From assembly GCF_000968375.1 (NCBI RefSeq), contig NZ_CP009933.1, forward strand, positions 4,154,001 through 4,218,000: a stretch of 64,000 nucleotides of DNA, given 5' to 3'. Positions within the stretch are counted from its first letter, which is position 1, and every line of letters starts with the position of its first letter. A program made the position numbers and the translations under genes. Under the pieces are notes generated by a model, which ran no database searches, was not told the origin of the DNA, and worked only from the letters and a program-made list of their open reading frames with translations. This stretch comes from Clostridium scatologenes. Its GTDB lineage: Bacteria; Bacillota; Clostridia; Clostridiales; Clostridiaceae. Shown here piece after piece: positions 27,536 to 35,145 of the stretch.

Positions 27536-28408
27536 TTATTCTCCAAGTACTTGTTTTTTCAACTTTAAGCCTGTTTCTGTAATTGCTAATCCTCCAAGCG
27601 CTGTTTCTCTTAATTCACAAGGAAGCTGTTTTCCAACCTTATACATAGCTGATACTGTATCATCAAAAGGTATTTTACTGCAAACTCCACCCATGACCAT
27701 ATCTGCTGTAGTTAACGCACTAACTGTACCTGAAGCATTTCTTTTTGCACAAGGTACTTCTACTAGTCCAGCTATAGGGTCACAGACTAATCCCAATATA
27801 TTTTTTATTACTATAGCTGCTGCATTTAATGCTTGTTCTGGAGTTCCTCCCATCATTTCTACTACTGCTGCCGAAGCCATAGCTGCTGCTGATCCACATT
27901 CTGCTTGGCATCCGCCTTCTGCACCTGCCATAGTAGCATTTTTAGCTATTATTATGCCCACGCCTGTAGCTGTAAATAATGCTTTAACTAATTCATCTTC
28001 TGTTTTATTTAATTTTTCTCCAGCACTTATTATAGTTGCTGGCATTATTCCACAAGAACCTGCTGTAGGTGCTGCTACTATTTTTCCCATAGCTGCATTC
28101 ACCTCTGAACAGGAAAGAGCTCTTGCCATTGCCTTAACCATAAAGTCTCCTGTTAACGTTTTCCCAGTTTTTGAATATTTATCTAATTTATAAGCATCTC
28201 CACCTATAAGGCCACTTACTGATATTACTTCGTTTTTTAATCCATATTCCGCTGAATTTTGCATTACAATCAAATTTTTTCTCATTTTTTCAAAAACTTC
28301 TTCAACAGTAAGATTTGTTTCTTTTGCCTCTTCTTTAAGAGTGTATTCCCATATACTTAATTTTTTCTCTTTACATACTTTTATAAGTTCATGTCCATAA
28401 TTAACCAT
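27536..28408 (-). CDS. sdaAA: L-serine dehydratase, alpha subunit
   Basis: This 290-residue subunit, with SdaAB, deaminates L-serine to pyruvate using a 4Fe-4S cluster. Family motifs include KMRKNLIVMQNSAEYGL, APTAGSCGIMPATI, GAEGGCQAECGSAAAMA, GLVCDPIAGLVEVPCAKRNA and the C-terminal ETALGGLAITETG. The Cys residues in SCGIM, GCQAECG and VPCAKR supply likely cluster ligands. It begins four bases after the sdaAB stop, with AGGAGG upstream. Repeat copy B follows the stop. Confidence 0.95.
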   Translation of the reverse strand: MVNYGHELIKVCKEKKLSIWEYTLKEEAKETNLTVEEVFEKMRKNLIVMQNSAEYGLKNEVISVSGLIGGDAYKLDKYSKTGKTLTGDFMVKAMARALSCSEVNAAMGKIVAAPTAGSCGIMPATIISAGEKLNKTEDELVKALFTATGVGIIIAKNATMAGAEGGCQAECGSAAAMASAAVVEMMGGTPEQALNAAAIVIKNILGLVCDPIAGLVEVPCAKRNASGTVSALTTADMVMGGVCSKIPFDDTVSAMYKVGKQLPCELRETALGGLAITETGLKLKKQVLGE

Positions 28409-28412
28409 AGTT

Positions 28413-29093
28413 CTATTTTTCCTCCTTTATAGGATTTATAGCTCTTGCATTTTTTATATTAGGTATTTTTCTTATTTCATCTATTAAATCTTGAGATATA
28501 AAATCATCTACTTCAAATACCATTGCTGCAGCTGATCCCTTTCCACTTCTGTAAACTCTCATAAAAGCAATATTTATTCTGTAATAATATAATACTGCAC
28601 TTACTCTAGCAACCATTCCTGGTAAATCTATATGATTTATTAATATAGTAGGGTACGCCCCTGTAAATTCTATACTTTCTCCATCTATTCCTGTTATTAT
28701 TATATTTCCTCCACCTATTGATGAACCTATTACCTCTACTACTTTATTATCAGTTCTTGTTATTTCAAATTTAACTGTATTAGGATGTACATCACCAAGG
28801 TCTGTTGGTATAAACTCTATCTCTATACCTTTTTCTTTTGCTTTATCCATAGAAGTTTTTAATCCTTCATCCCATGGATTCATTCCTAATATTCCTGCCA
28901 CTAAAGCTTTATCAGTACCGTGTCCTTTATACGTGCTTGCAAAAGATCCATGCAGGAAAAATTTCACTTTCTTTATTTTGCCATCAGCTATTGTCTTTGC
29001 AACCTTTCCTAATCTTGCTGCTCCTGCAGTATGGGAACTTGACGGTCCTATCATTATAGGTCCTAAAATATCAAAAGCACTGTATTCTCTCAT
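28413..29093 (-). CDS. sdaAB: L-serine dehydratase, beta subunit
   Basis: The 226-residue subunit has the N-terminal catalytic-support domain (AFDILGPIMIGPSSSHTAGAARLG) and a C-terminal ACT domain (about 150-220, YPTILINHIDLPGMVARVSAVL). It pairs with the downstream alpha subunit. The ATG at 29093 is preferred; GGAAGG lies 13 bases before it, whereas a TTG four codons earlier sits on that site. The upstream gap of about 430 bp holds tandem 20-bp repeats. Confidence 0.95.
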   Translation of the reverse strand: MREYSAFDILGPIMIGPSSSHTAGAARLGKVAKTIADGKIKKVKFFLHGSFASTYKGHGTDKALVAGILGMNPWDEGLKTSMDKAKEKGIEIEFIPTDLGDVHPNTVKFEITRTDNKVVEVIGSSIGGGNIIITGIDGESIEFTGAYPTILINHIDLPGMVARVSAVLYYYRINIAFMRVYRSGKGSAAAMVFEVDDFISQDLIDEIRKIPNIKNARAINPIKEEK

Positions 29094-29145
29094 TTTATAG
29101 CACAACCTTCCATTTAATTATTTCTATAAAATTATAAAACTGAAT

Positions 29146-29222
29146 ATAATAATAAATTTATCATACAGATAAAAGTTTATTGCAGTAATAATAAATCTAT
29201 CACAGTAATAATAAATTTATCA
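29146..29222. repeat. Tandem 20-bp repeat upstream of sdaAB
   Basis: Two adjacent copies of CAGTAATAATAAATCTATCA (29183-29202 and 29203-29222) differ at one base. A partial third copy (ATAATAATAAATTTATCA) lies at 29146-29163. They lie 50-130 bp upstream of the sdaAB start and may be operator sites or just slippage products. The remainder of 29223-29397 is A+T-rich with nothing else that I can support. Confidence 0.75.
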
Positions 29223-29397
29223 CAACTTAATTATACAATAACTTTCATTTTTTTTATATATTTTTTGAAAGTTTTTTTGTATAAATTAATAAAATTTAAA
29301 TGGAAAAATTCTTTATTGCTTTGTTAAGTCTTAATCATTGAATAAAATTATTCTATTTTTTACATATTTATATAAATTTTGAGATTTGCTGCATTTA

Positions 29398-29424
29398 AAA
29401 AGAGAACTTTGATAAAGTTCTCTT
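29398..29424 (-). terminator. Terminator of the nucleoside kinase gene
   Basis: AGAGAACTTT pairs with AAAGTTCTCT around a 3-base loop, with TTTTT following on the minus strand. Confidence 0.75.
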
Positions 29425-29524
29425 CTCATATGCTAAAACAACAAAATTTTAACTTTATAATAAGCAAATCGCAACAGAAAGCTAATTGACAATGGAAAAT
29501 TGAGTTGGTTATTAAACTTTCATA

Positions 29525-31180
29525 TCAATATTTATAAAAACAACTTCCACCTATAAATTCCCTTAATATAGAGTTATCTGGTACTAACTCCATGTCCACA
29601 CTTTTAAAAAAGTGAAGAAAACTTTTTAATCTTAAAGCTTCATAATAAACAGGACTCTGAGAACTTATCTTTTCCAATTCTTTTAATGCATACTGTTTCA
29701 AAACACATAGTTCATAAACCAAAGTAGAATTAAACATAACATCTGCATTCTCTTGAAATACAAATATATTTTTTTCTTCTCCTCGCTTTATTGAAGGCCA
29801 CATTTTTAAAGTATCTTCTCCACCATATCCTCTTGAAAGATAATCTCTTACTATTCTTCTTATAATTCTCACATCTGTAGTTGCTATTCTATTGTGATTA
29901 TCTACATTTAATTGTGTAAGTGCACTTATATATATCTTAAATTTGCTTTCTTTTGGTATAACATTAGTAAGCATTTCATTTAACCCATGTATTCCCTCTA
30001 TTATTAGTACTCCATTACTAGGAAGTTTAATTTTTTGATTTGTCCATTCTCTACTTCCTGTTTTAAAATTAAAAGAAGGTATCTCTATTTCTTCATAATT
30101 AAGCAACTGTTCTAGATTCTTATTAAATAACTCTAAATCTAAGGCATATATGGACTCAAAATCATACTCTCCATTTTCATCTTTAGGGGTATGCTCCCTA
30201 TCCACAAAATAATCATCTAGTGATATAGGAATTGGCATAAGCCCATTAACTCTAAGTTGTATTCCAAGCCTTCTAGCAAATGTAGTTTTACCAGAAGAGG
30301 ATGGTCCTGCTATTAATACTATTTTTACATTTTTTCTCTCGCTTATCATATCAGCTATATAGGCTATCTTTTTTTCATGAAGCGCTTCTGCTACTCTTAT
30401 TATGTCTATAATTTCATTGTCTTCAACTTTATCATTTAAAGATCCAACATCTCCCACACCTAATATATTTCCCCATTGTTCCGTTTCACGAAATATTTTG
30501 CTTAACTTTTTATATTCTGCTGATCTAGGTATATTAAAAGGATCTGTCTCTATTGGATACTTAAGTAAAAAACCTGGTTCATAATATTCTAGATCAAATA
30601 AATTTATTATACCTGTAGAATAAGCCATGGACCCATAAAAGTAGTCATATCTTCCATCTAGCTCATAAAGTTTAACAGTAGCTGTATTTACATGATTAAG
30701 CAGCCTTACCTTATCCTCCATTTTATACATAGAAAATATTTCTATAGCCTTTTTTCTATCCATACTTACTTTTTTTATCTCAATATTTTTTTGTATTATT
30801 TCGTTCATTCTTATCTTTATTTTCTGAATATCCTCTTCAGTCAGTGGGGTGTTTTTATGAATTTCTCCAAATAAACCTTTACTCAAGGAATGCTCTATAG
30901 TTATTTGAGCTTCAGGAAACAAATCAAAAACAGATTTAATAAGAATAAACTGCAAAGTTCTTATAAATGTCTTACTTCCTAATTTATCAGTAATATTTAC
31001 CGTTTCTATTTCTGAATCTTCTTCTATTGTACATGTGAGCTCATAATATTCTCCACTTATTTTCCCAAGTACTATAGGAATTTTTTCTTCATACCCACTT
31101 TTTTTAATTACATCATATAAAGTTGTTCCCTTTTCTATAGACAATTCTTTATCATTTATTTTAACTTTTAACTCAGACAT
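29525..31180 (-). CDS. TGS-like domain / uridine-kinase-type nucleoside kinase fusion
   Basis: The 551-residue protein begins with a TGS/ubiquitin-like domain (VKINDKELSIEKGTTLYDVI, about 1-65). A region resembling the second domain of threonyl-tRNA synthetase follows (about 70-180). The C-terminal P-loop kinase has Walker A GPSSSGKTTFARRL (about 294), SLDDYFVDREHTPKDENG and EGIHGLNEML. Such fusions occur in clostridia and other Firmicutes and are annotated as nucleoside (uridine-type) kinases; the role of the synthetase-like part is unknown. GGGGGG precedes the ATG at 31180. Confidence 0.87.
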   Translation of the reverse strand: MSELKVKINDKELSIEKGTTLYDVIKKSGYEEKIPIVLGKISGEYYELTCTIEEDSEIETVNITDKLGSKTFIRTLQFILIKSVFDLFPEAQITIEHSLSKGLFGEIHKNTPLTEEDIQKIKIRMNEIIQKNIEIKKVSMDRKKAIEIFSMYKMEDKVRLLNHVNTATVKLYELDGRYDYFYGSMAYSTGIINLFDLEYYEPGFLLKYPIETDPFNIPRSAEYKKLSKIFRETEQWGNILGVGDVGSLNDKVEDNEIIDIIRVAEALHEKKIAYIADMISERKNVKIVLIAGPSSSGKTTFARRLGIQLRVNGLMPIPISLDDYFVDREHTPKDENGEYDFESIYALDLELFNKNLEQLLNYEEIEIPSFNFKTGSREWTNQKIKLPSNGVLIIEGIHGLNEMLTNVIPKESKFKIYISALTQLNVDNHNRIATTDVRIIRRIVRDYLSRGYGGEDTLKMWPSIKRGEEKNIFVFQENADVMFNSTLVYELCVLKQYALKELEKISSQSPVYYEALRLKSFLHFFKSVDMELVPDNSILREFIGGSCFYKY

Positions 31181-31350
31181 ATTTCATGCCCCCCATTTTT
31201 TTTGTGTACTATTATTATACGTCATTTTACTAAAAATGTTCAAATTCAGTTATATTTTTTTATATTATACAGAAAATATATTACAGGATCAAAAAAATTA
31301 AATTTTAACTTTAAAATTTAATAAAATCTAACTCTAACGGAGGTATTTAA

Positions 31351-32022
31351 ATGTTTACTGTACTTATCAGAACAGCTATATTGTATTTTTTGGTTATTAT
31401 ATCTATGCGTTTAATGGGTAAAAAACAAATAGGAGAATTACAACCTTTTGAACTTGCTATTACTATAATGATTTCTGAATTAGCTTCTTTTCCTATGCAA
31501 GATACTAGAATACCAATTATACATGGTGTTATAGCAATTATTACACTATTGTTAATTCAAACGATTTTATCTGTATTCGAACTTAAAAGTGAAAAAATTA
31601 GGCTTCTTCTAAATGGCAAACCAAGTATCTTAATCAATAATGGGAAAATAGATATTAAGGAGTTACGACGTCAACAATTTAATATAAATGATCTAATGGA
31701 AGAGCTTAGACTTCAAGGTTATTTTAACTTGGATGATATACACTTTGCCATTCTTGAAACCAGCGGTCAATTATCTATTATACCTAAAACTAACCTTGCC
31801 CCTGCTACCAAAGGTGATTTAAAGGTACCATTTAAACAAGATACAATTCCTGTTACTTTAATTTTAGATGGAAGCATAAATCATGATAATTTAAAAATAC
31901 TAAATAAGGATGAAAACTGGCTTAATGAGAAACTAAAGAGATTTAATATAGATTCTCCTAAAGAAGTTTTTATAGCTCTTATAGACTCTCAAGGTAGTTT
32001 TTATTATCAAAAAAAGGTATAA
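31351..32022 (+). CDS. DUF421 (YetF-type) membrane protein
   Basis: The 223-residue protein has three N-terminal hydrophobic helices (about 5-75) and the conserved RLMGKKQIGELQPFELAITI motif near residue 20. The C-terminal cytosolic domain contains NGKPSILINNGKI and LRLQGYFNLDDIHFAILETSGQLSI. DUF421 proteins are common in spore-formers and their function is unresolved. ACGGAGG precedes the ATG. It is followed at 16 bp by a DUF4363 gene. Confidence 0.9.
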   Translation: MFTVLIRTAILYFLVIISMRLMGKKQIGELQPFELAITIMISELASFPMQDTRIPIIHGVIAIITLLLIQTILSVFELKSEKIRLLLNGKPSILINNGKIDIKELRRQQFNINDLMEELRLQGYFNLDDIHFAILETSGQLSIIPKTNLAPATKGDLKVPFKQDTIPVTLILDGSINHDNLKILNKDENWLNEKLKRFNIDSPKEVFIALIDSQGSFYYQKKV

Positions 32023-32038
32023 AAAGGGATGTGTTTAA

Positions 32039-32419
32039 ATGCGGAATTTATTTGCTGCTTTAATAATTTTTATTTCTATGTTTTTATCATTAGTATTCTC
32101 TATAAATTATTTAAATCAAACTTGTAGTAAATTAGATACTCTTAACATACAAATAGAAAAATCTATAGAATCTAAATCTTGGGATGAAGCCTATAATAAA
32201 TCCTTAAAACTCTTAGATAATTGGGATAATTGTACTCGTAAAATTTCTATTTTTGTAAATCATGCAGAAATAGACAATATTAATAATGAAATATGGAAAC
32301 TTACTCAGTATACTAAATGCCATACCAAAGATGAAGCTTTAGCTTCTAACCACGTAATAAAATTTTTGCTGAAACATATACTTAACATGGAAAAAGTAAA
32401 TATACAAAATATATTTTAA
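32039..32419 (+). CDS. DUF4363 family protein
   Basis: The 126-residue protein has one N-terminal membrane helix (about 3-24) and an extracellular alpha-helical domain with the SWDEAYNKSLKLLDNWD segment. It matches the small DUF4363 proteins that sit after DUF421 genes in clostridia. AAGGGATG precedes the ATG. Co-transcription with the DUF421 gene is likely; the pair may form a membrane complex, which is an inference from linkage alone. Confidence 0.82.
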   Translation: MRNLFAALIIFISMFLSLVFSINYLNQTCSKLDTLNIQIEKSIESKSWDEAYNKSLKLLDNWDNCTRKISIFVNHAEIDNINNEIWKLTQYTKCHTKDEALASNHVIKFLLKHILNMEKVNIQNIF

Positions 32420-32464
32420 AAATCTCACAAAATAATTTATAATTAAACTATGGCAAATACAAAC

Positions 32465-32531
32465 TCAATGAATTATAATGTATACATAACAGTTAAGTCC
32501 CGCCGGGTCTCGTTTTGTCCCTATTCATTGA
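32465..32531. other. G+C-rich dyad region in the fba upstream region
   Basis: TCAATGAAT (32465-32473) and ATTCATTGA (32523-32531) enclose the unusually G+C-rich patch GTCCCGCCGGGTCTCG. A TATAAT at 32474-32479 could be the fba -10, which would put the left arm outside the RNA. It could therefore be an operator or, if transcription begins further upstream, a leader structure. Confidence 0.5.
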
Positions 32532-32612
32532 AGATTTAGCTATTAAAGAATATGAATGGTTTCTCATTCATATATCATTAAAATATTAAAAGTTTGGAAG
32601 GTGGAATACAAA

Positions 32613-33545
32613 ATGGCATTAGTTACTACTAAGGAAATGTTCAAAAAAGCTTATGAAGGCAAATATGCAATAGGTGCTTTCAACATTAACAATATGGAAA
32701 TAATTCAAGGTGTTGTCAAAGGCGCAAAAGCTAAAAACTCAGCAGTTATTCTTCAATGTTCTGCAGGAGCAATAAAATATGCTGGTGCAAAATATTTAAA
32801 AGCTATGGTAGATGCTGCTATAGAAGAAACTGGAATCGATATTGCTTTACATCTAGATCATGGTCCAGATTTTAAAACTGTAAAAGATGTTATTGATGCT
32901 GGATTTACTTCAGTTATGTTTGACGGTTCACACTATGAATATGAAGAAAATGTAGCCAAAACCAAAGAAGTTGTTGACTACGCACATTCTAAAGGTGTTG
33001 TTGTAGAAGCTGAACTTGGAGTTCTAGCAGGCATAGAAGATGATGTCGTTGCTGCTGAACATATATATACTGATCCAGATCAAGCTGTAGATTTTGTTAA
33101 TAGAACAGGTGTTGATTCTTTAGCTATAGCTATTGGAACTTCACATGGTGCTTTCAAATTCCCACTAGATTTTAAACCTAAACTAAGATTTGATATATTA
33201 GAAAAAATACAAGAAAAATTACCAGGTTTTCCAATAGTTCTTCATGGAGCTTCAGCTGTTGATCCAGAAGCTGTTGCAACTTGTAATAAATATGGCGGAA
33301 ATATAGCTGGTGCCAAGGGTATTCCTGTAGATATGCTTAGAAAAGCATCTTCTATGGCTGTATGTAAAATTAATATGGATACTGACTTAAGATTAGCAAT
33401 GACTGCCGCTATAAGAAAAACTTTTGGAGATAATCCAAAGGAATTCGATCCAAGAAAATATTGTGGAGCTGGAAGAGATTATATTCAAAAAGTTGTTGAA
33501 AACAAAATTTCTGATGTACTTGGTTCAGCTGATTCTTTAAAATAA
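32613..33545 (+). CDS. fba: Fructose-1,6-bisphosphate aldolase, class II
   Basis: The 310-residue zinc enzyme splits fructose-1,6-bisphosphate in glycolysis. Zinc and active-site segments are LHLDHGPDF (His and catalytic Asp), VEAELGVLAGIEDD, IGTSHGAFKF, PIVLHGASAV and NMDTDLRLA. The ATG at 32613 has GGAAGGTGG upstream and gives the canonical N-terminus ALVTTKEMF; the frame stays open 19 codons further upstream without support. A strong terminator follows. Confidence 0.96.
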   Translation: MALVTTKEMFKKAYEGKYAIGAFNINNMEIIQGVVKGAKAKNSAVILQCSAGAIKYAGAKYLKAMVDAAIEETGIDIALHLDHGPDFKTVKDVIDAGFTSVMFDGSHYEYEENVAKTKEVVDYAHSKGVVVEAELGVLAGIEDDVVAAEHIYTDPDQAVDFVNRTGVDSLAIAIGTSHGAFKFPLDFKPKLRFDILEKIQEKLPGFPIVLHGASAVDPEAVATCNKYGGNIAGAKGIPVDMLRKASSMAVCKINMDTDLRLAMTAAIRKTFGDNPKEFDPRKYCGAGRDYIQKVVENKISDVLGSADSLK

Positions 33546-33550
33546 TACTG

Positions 33551-33595
33551 AAAAATTCCTTAAAGAAAGATTTAATTCTTCTTTAAGGAATTTTT
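33551..33595 (+). terminator. Terminator of fba
   Basis: A 17-bp perfect stem, AAAAATTCCTTAAAGAA with its complement (33551-33567 with 33579-33595), has a T-rich 3' arm. It lies six bases after the fba stop. Confidence 0.85.
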
Positions 33596-33596
33596 A

Positions 33597-33700
33597 GTTA
33601 ATAGTTAAGGATGATTTTTTACGATAGCTAAAAATCATCCTTAACTATTAACTCTTCACTATTAGTTCTTAACTTGCGAAGCTTTGTTTCGCAATATTTT
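33597..33700. repeat. Heptad-armed intergenic hairpin element, copy C
   Basis: A perfect 23-bp inverted repeat (33597-33619 with 33630-33652) has the same tip AAGGATGATTTTT as copy B, but its arm is built from different 7-nt units (TTAATAG, TGAAGAG, TTAATAG). It is followed by TTGCGAA/TTCGCAA (33674-33694) and TTGTTTCGCAATATTTTTA, a 19-base identity with copy A. It lies between convergent fba and the membrane protein gene ending at 33718. Confidence 0.9.
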
Positions 33701-33717
33701 TAGATTATAAAAACTTA

Positions 33718-34212
33718 CTAATTCTTTCTAACACAATTAGGATTATGCTTATAGCATAAATCTATAAACTTATTATCTGGTACAAATCTTACTTGAATTC
33801 TTTCTTCATTGTGTTTCAAGACTGCTGAATAAATTAATTCTCTAGAAGTAGATGGATAAAGCTTCATCTTCTTTTTAGGCAAATTATTAATAGAATTTAA
33901 ATGCTTGCTATTTTGTACTGCTAAAATTTCTATATCCTTTACATTAAAATTTATACACTTTTTTCTCTTAACCTTACCAATTATTTTATGTATACTTATT
34001 TCTTGTTTATTAAATTCATATTCATATTCAACATATAAATACCTTTTAAAATATGCAGTTCCAAAGGATACTACAACTAGAACCACTGCTGGAATCATTT
34101 GATATGTCACAACCATAATTAATGCTAATATAAGTCCTACAACTGTAACTGATGATAAAGATTTATATTGAACTGTTTTATAAGTAGTAACCAATTGCTT
34201 ATAATTATTCAT
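33718..34212 (-). CDS. Two-helix membrane protein (DUF6106-like)
   Basis: The 164-residue protein has two adjacent membrane helices (about 22-57) and a C-terminal cytosolic domain that looks like a beta-rich PH-type module (YEYEFNKQEISIHKIIGKVKRKK). It probably belongs to DUF6106, recalled from memory rather than searched. The ATG at 34212 has GGGGAGGG upstream; a longer frame would contain that site. Function unknown. Repeat copy C follows its stop. Confidence 0.72.
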   Translation of the reverse strand: MNNYKQLVTTYKTVQYKSLSSVTVVGLILALIMVVTYQMIPAVVLVVVSFGTAYFKRYLYVEYEYEFNKQEISIHKIIGKVKRKKCINFNVKDIEILAVQNSKHLNSINNLPKKKMKLYPSTSRELIYSAVLKHNEERIQVRFVPDNKFIDLCYKHNPNCVRKN

Positions 34213-34430
34213 ATATTTCCCTCCCCTAAACATTACATAATAATTTTCTGTTATTATTGTATCACAATTTATTCTTCTAAGATATTTAATTGCACTTATG
34301 TCTGAAACCTTTCTTAAATAGTAAATAACTTTATTTGTTCAGTAATGTTTGATAAATTGTTATTGAGTATTGTATAATAAATTTACTTAAATATCTAAAC
34401 TACACCACATATTTTAGGGAGTGAGTTAAA

Positions 34431-35042
34431 ATGGATATAAAATTATTAAATATACCTCAAATGATCCTAATTGGTTCATCAAGTCGTAATAGTGGTAAAA
34501 CTGCTATTGCTACCGAACTAATTAAACAATTAAAAAATAGATGTCCTATTATTGGATTAAAGATAACCACCATACAACAAAAAAACAGCAAATGTCCTAG
34601 AGGTGGTGAAGGTTGTGGAACTTGTTCTAATATGAAGGGAAACTTTGAACTGTTAGAAGAAACTAACATGACTGCTAGCAAAGATACTTCTCTCTTATTA
34701 TCTTCAGGCGCTGAAAAAGTTTTTTGGCTTAAATGCTTAAAAACACATATTAAACCGGCCATTGAAGAATTTATGTCACAAATCCCTAAGAATACCTTAA
34801 TAATTTGTGAATCTAATAGTCTGCGTACTGTTGTTAACCCTGGAATATTTATAATGATGAAAAATTCGCAAAACAATATTATAAAGAAGTCTGCAAGCGA
34901 AGTAATAAATAATGCTGATATTATTATAGCAAATGATTTTAAAAATAGTATTAATTCTATAACTGAAAAAATACTAAAAGAGATTTTACGAGATGACATT
35001 AGTTCTAATTTTTTATCTTATAATTACAGGAATATCAAATAA
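34431..35042 (+). CDS. P-loop NTPase, MobB-like
   Basis: The 203-residue protein has Walker A GSSSRNSGKTAIA (about 15-27), then a Cys-rich insertion CPRGGEGCGTC (about 53-63), and DTSLLLSSGAEKVFWLKC. The layout resembles MobB, the GTPase partner in molybdopterin-guanine dinucleotide synthesis, but the classic MobB His-rich segment is replaced by the Cys cluster. It could handle a metal or another cofactor. No molybdenum genes are adjacent. GGGAGTGAG precedes the ATG. A very long palindrome follows. Confidence 0.65.
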   Translation: MDIKLLNIPQMILIGSSSRNSGKTAIATELIKQLKNRCPIIGLKITTIQQKNSKCPRGGEGCGTCSNMKGNFELLEETNMTASKDTSLLLSSGAEKVFWLKCLKTHIKPAIEEFMSQIPKNTLIICESNSLRTVVNPGIFIMMKNSQNNIIKKSASEVINNADIIIANDFKNSINSITEKILKEILRDDISSNFLSYNYRNIK

Positions 35043-35062
35043 AGATTGATTTTCAAATTACA

Positions 35063-35131
35063 TTAAGCCATCTTTTGATGATACTTTAATCTTTTGCTAA
35101 AAGATTAAAGTATCATCAAAAGATAGCTTAA
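35063..35131. repeat. Long near-perfect palindrome between convergent genes
   Basis: A perfect 26-bp stem (35070-35095 with 35099-35124) with a triloop is extended by TTAAGC/GCTTAA (35063-35068 with 35126-35131) across one mismatch. Neither strand has a U-tract after the stem. It lies between the MobB-like gene and ilvE. Confidence 0.85.
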
Positions 35132-35145
35132 ATAATATTGTACTA

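Noticed and set aside
29146..29222. Short CRISPR array
   Set aside because: The 20-bp units are directly adjacent with no unique spacers, and no cas genes are present.
29483..29503. Fourth copy of the heptad hairpin family (AATTGAC-AATGGAA-AATTGAG)
   Set aside because: Only one arm-like stretch is present, with no complementary arm or tip; it may be a relic but cannot be supported.
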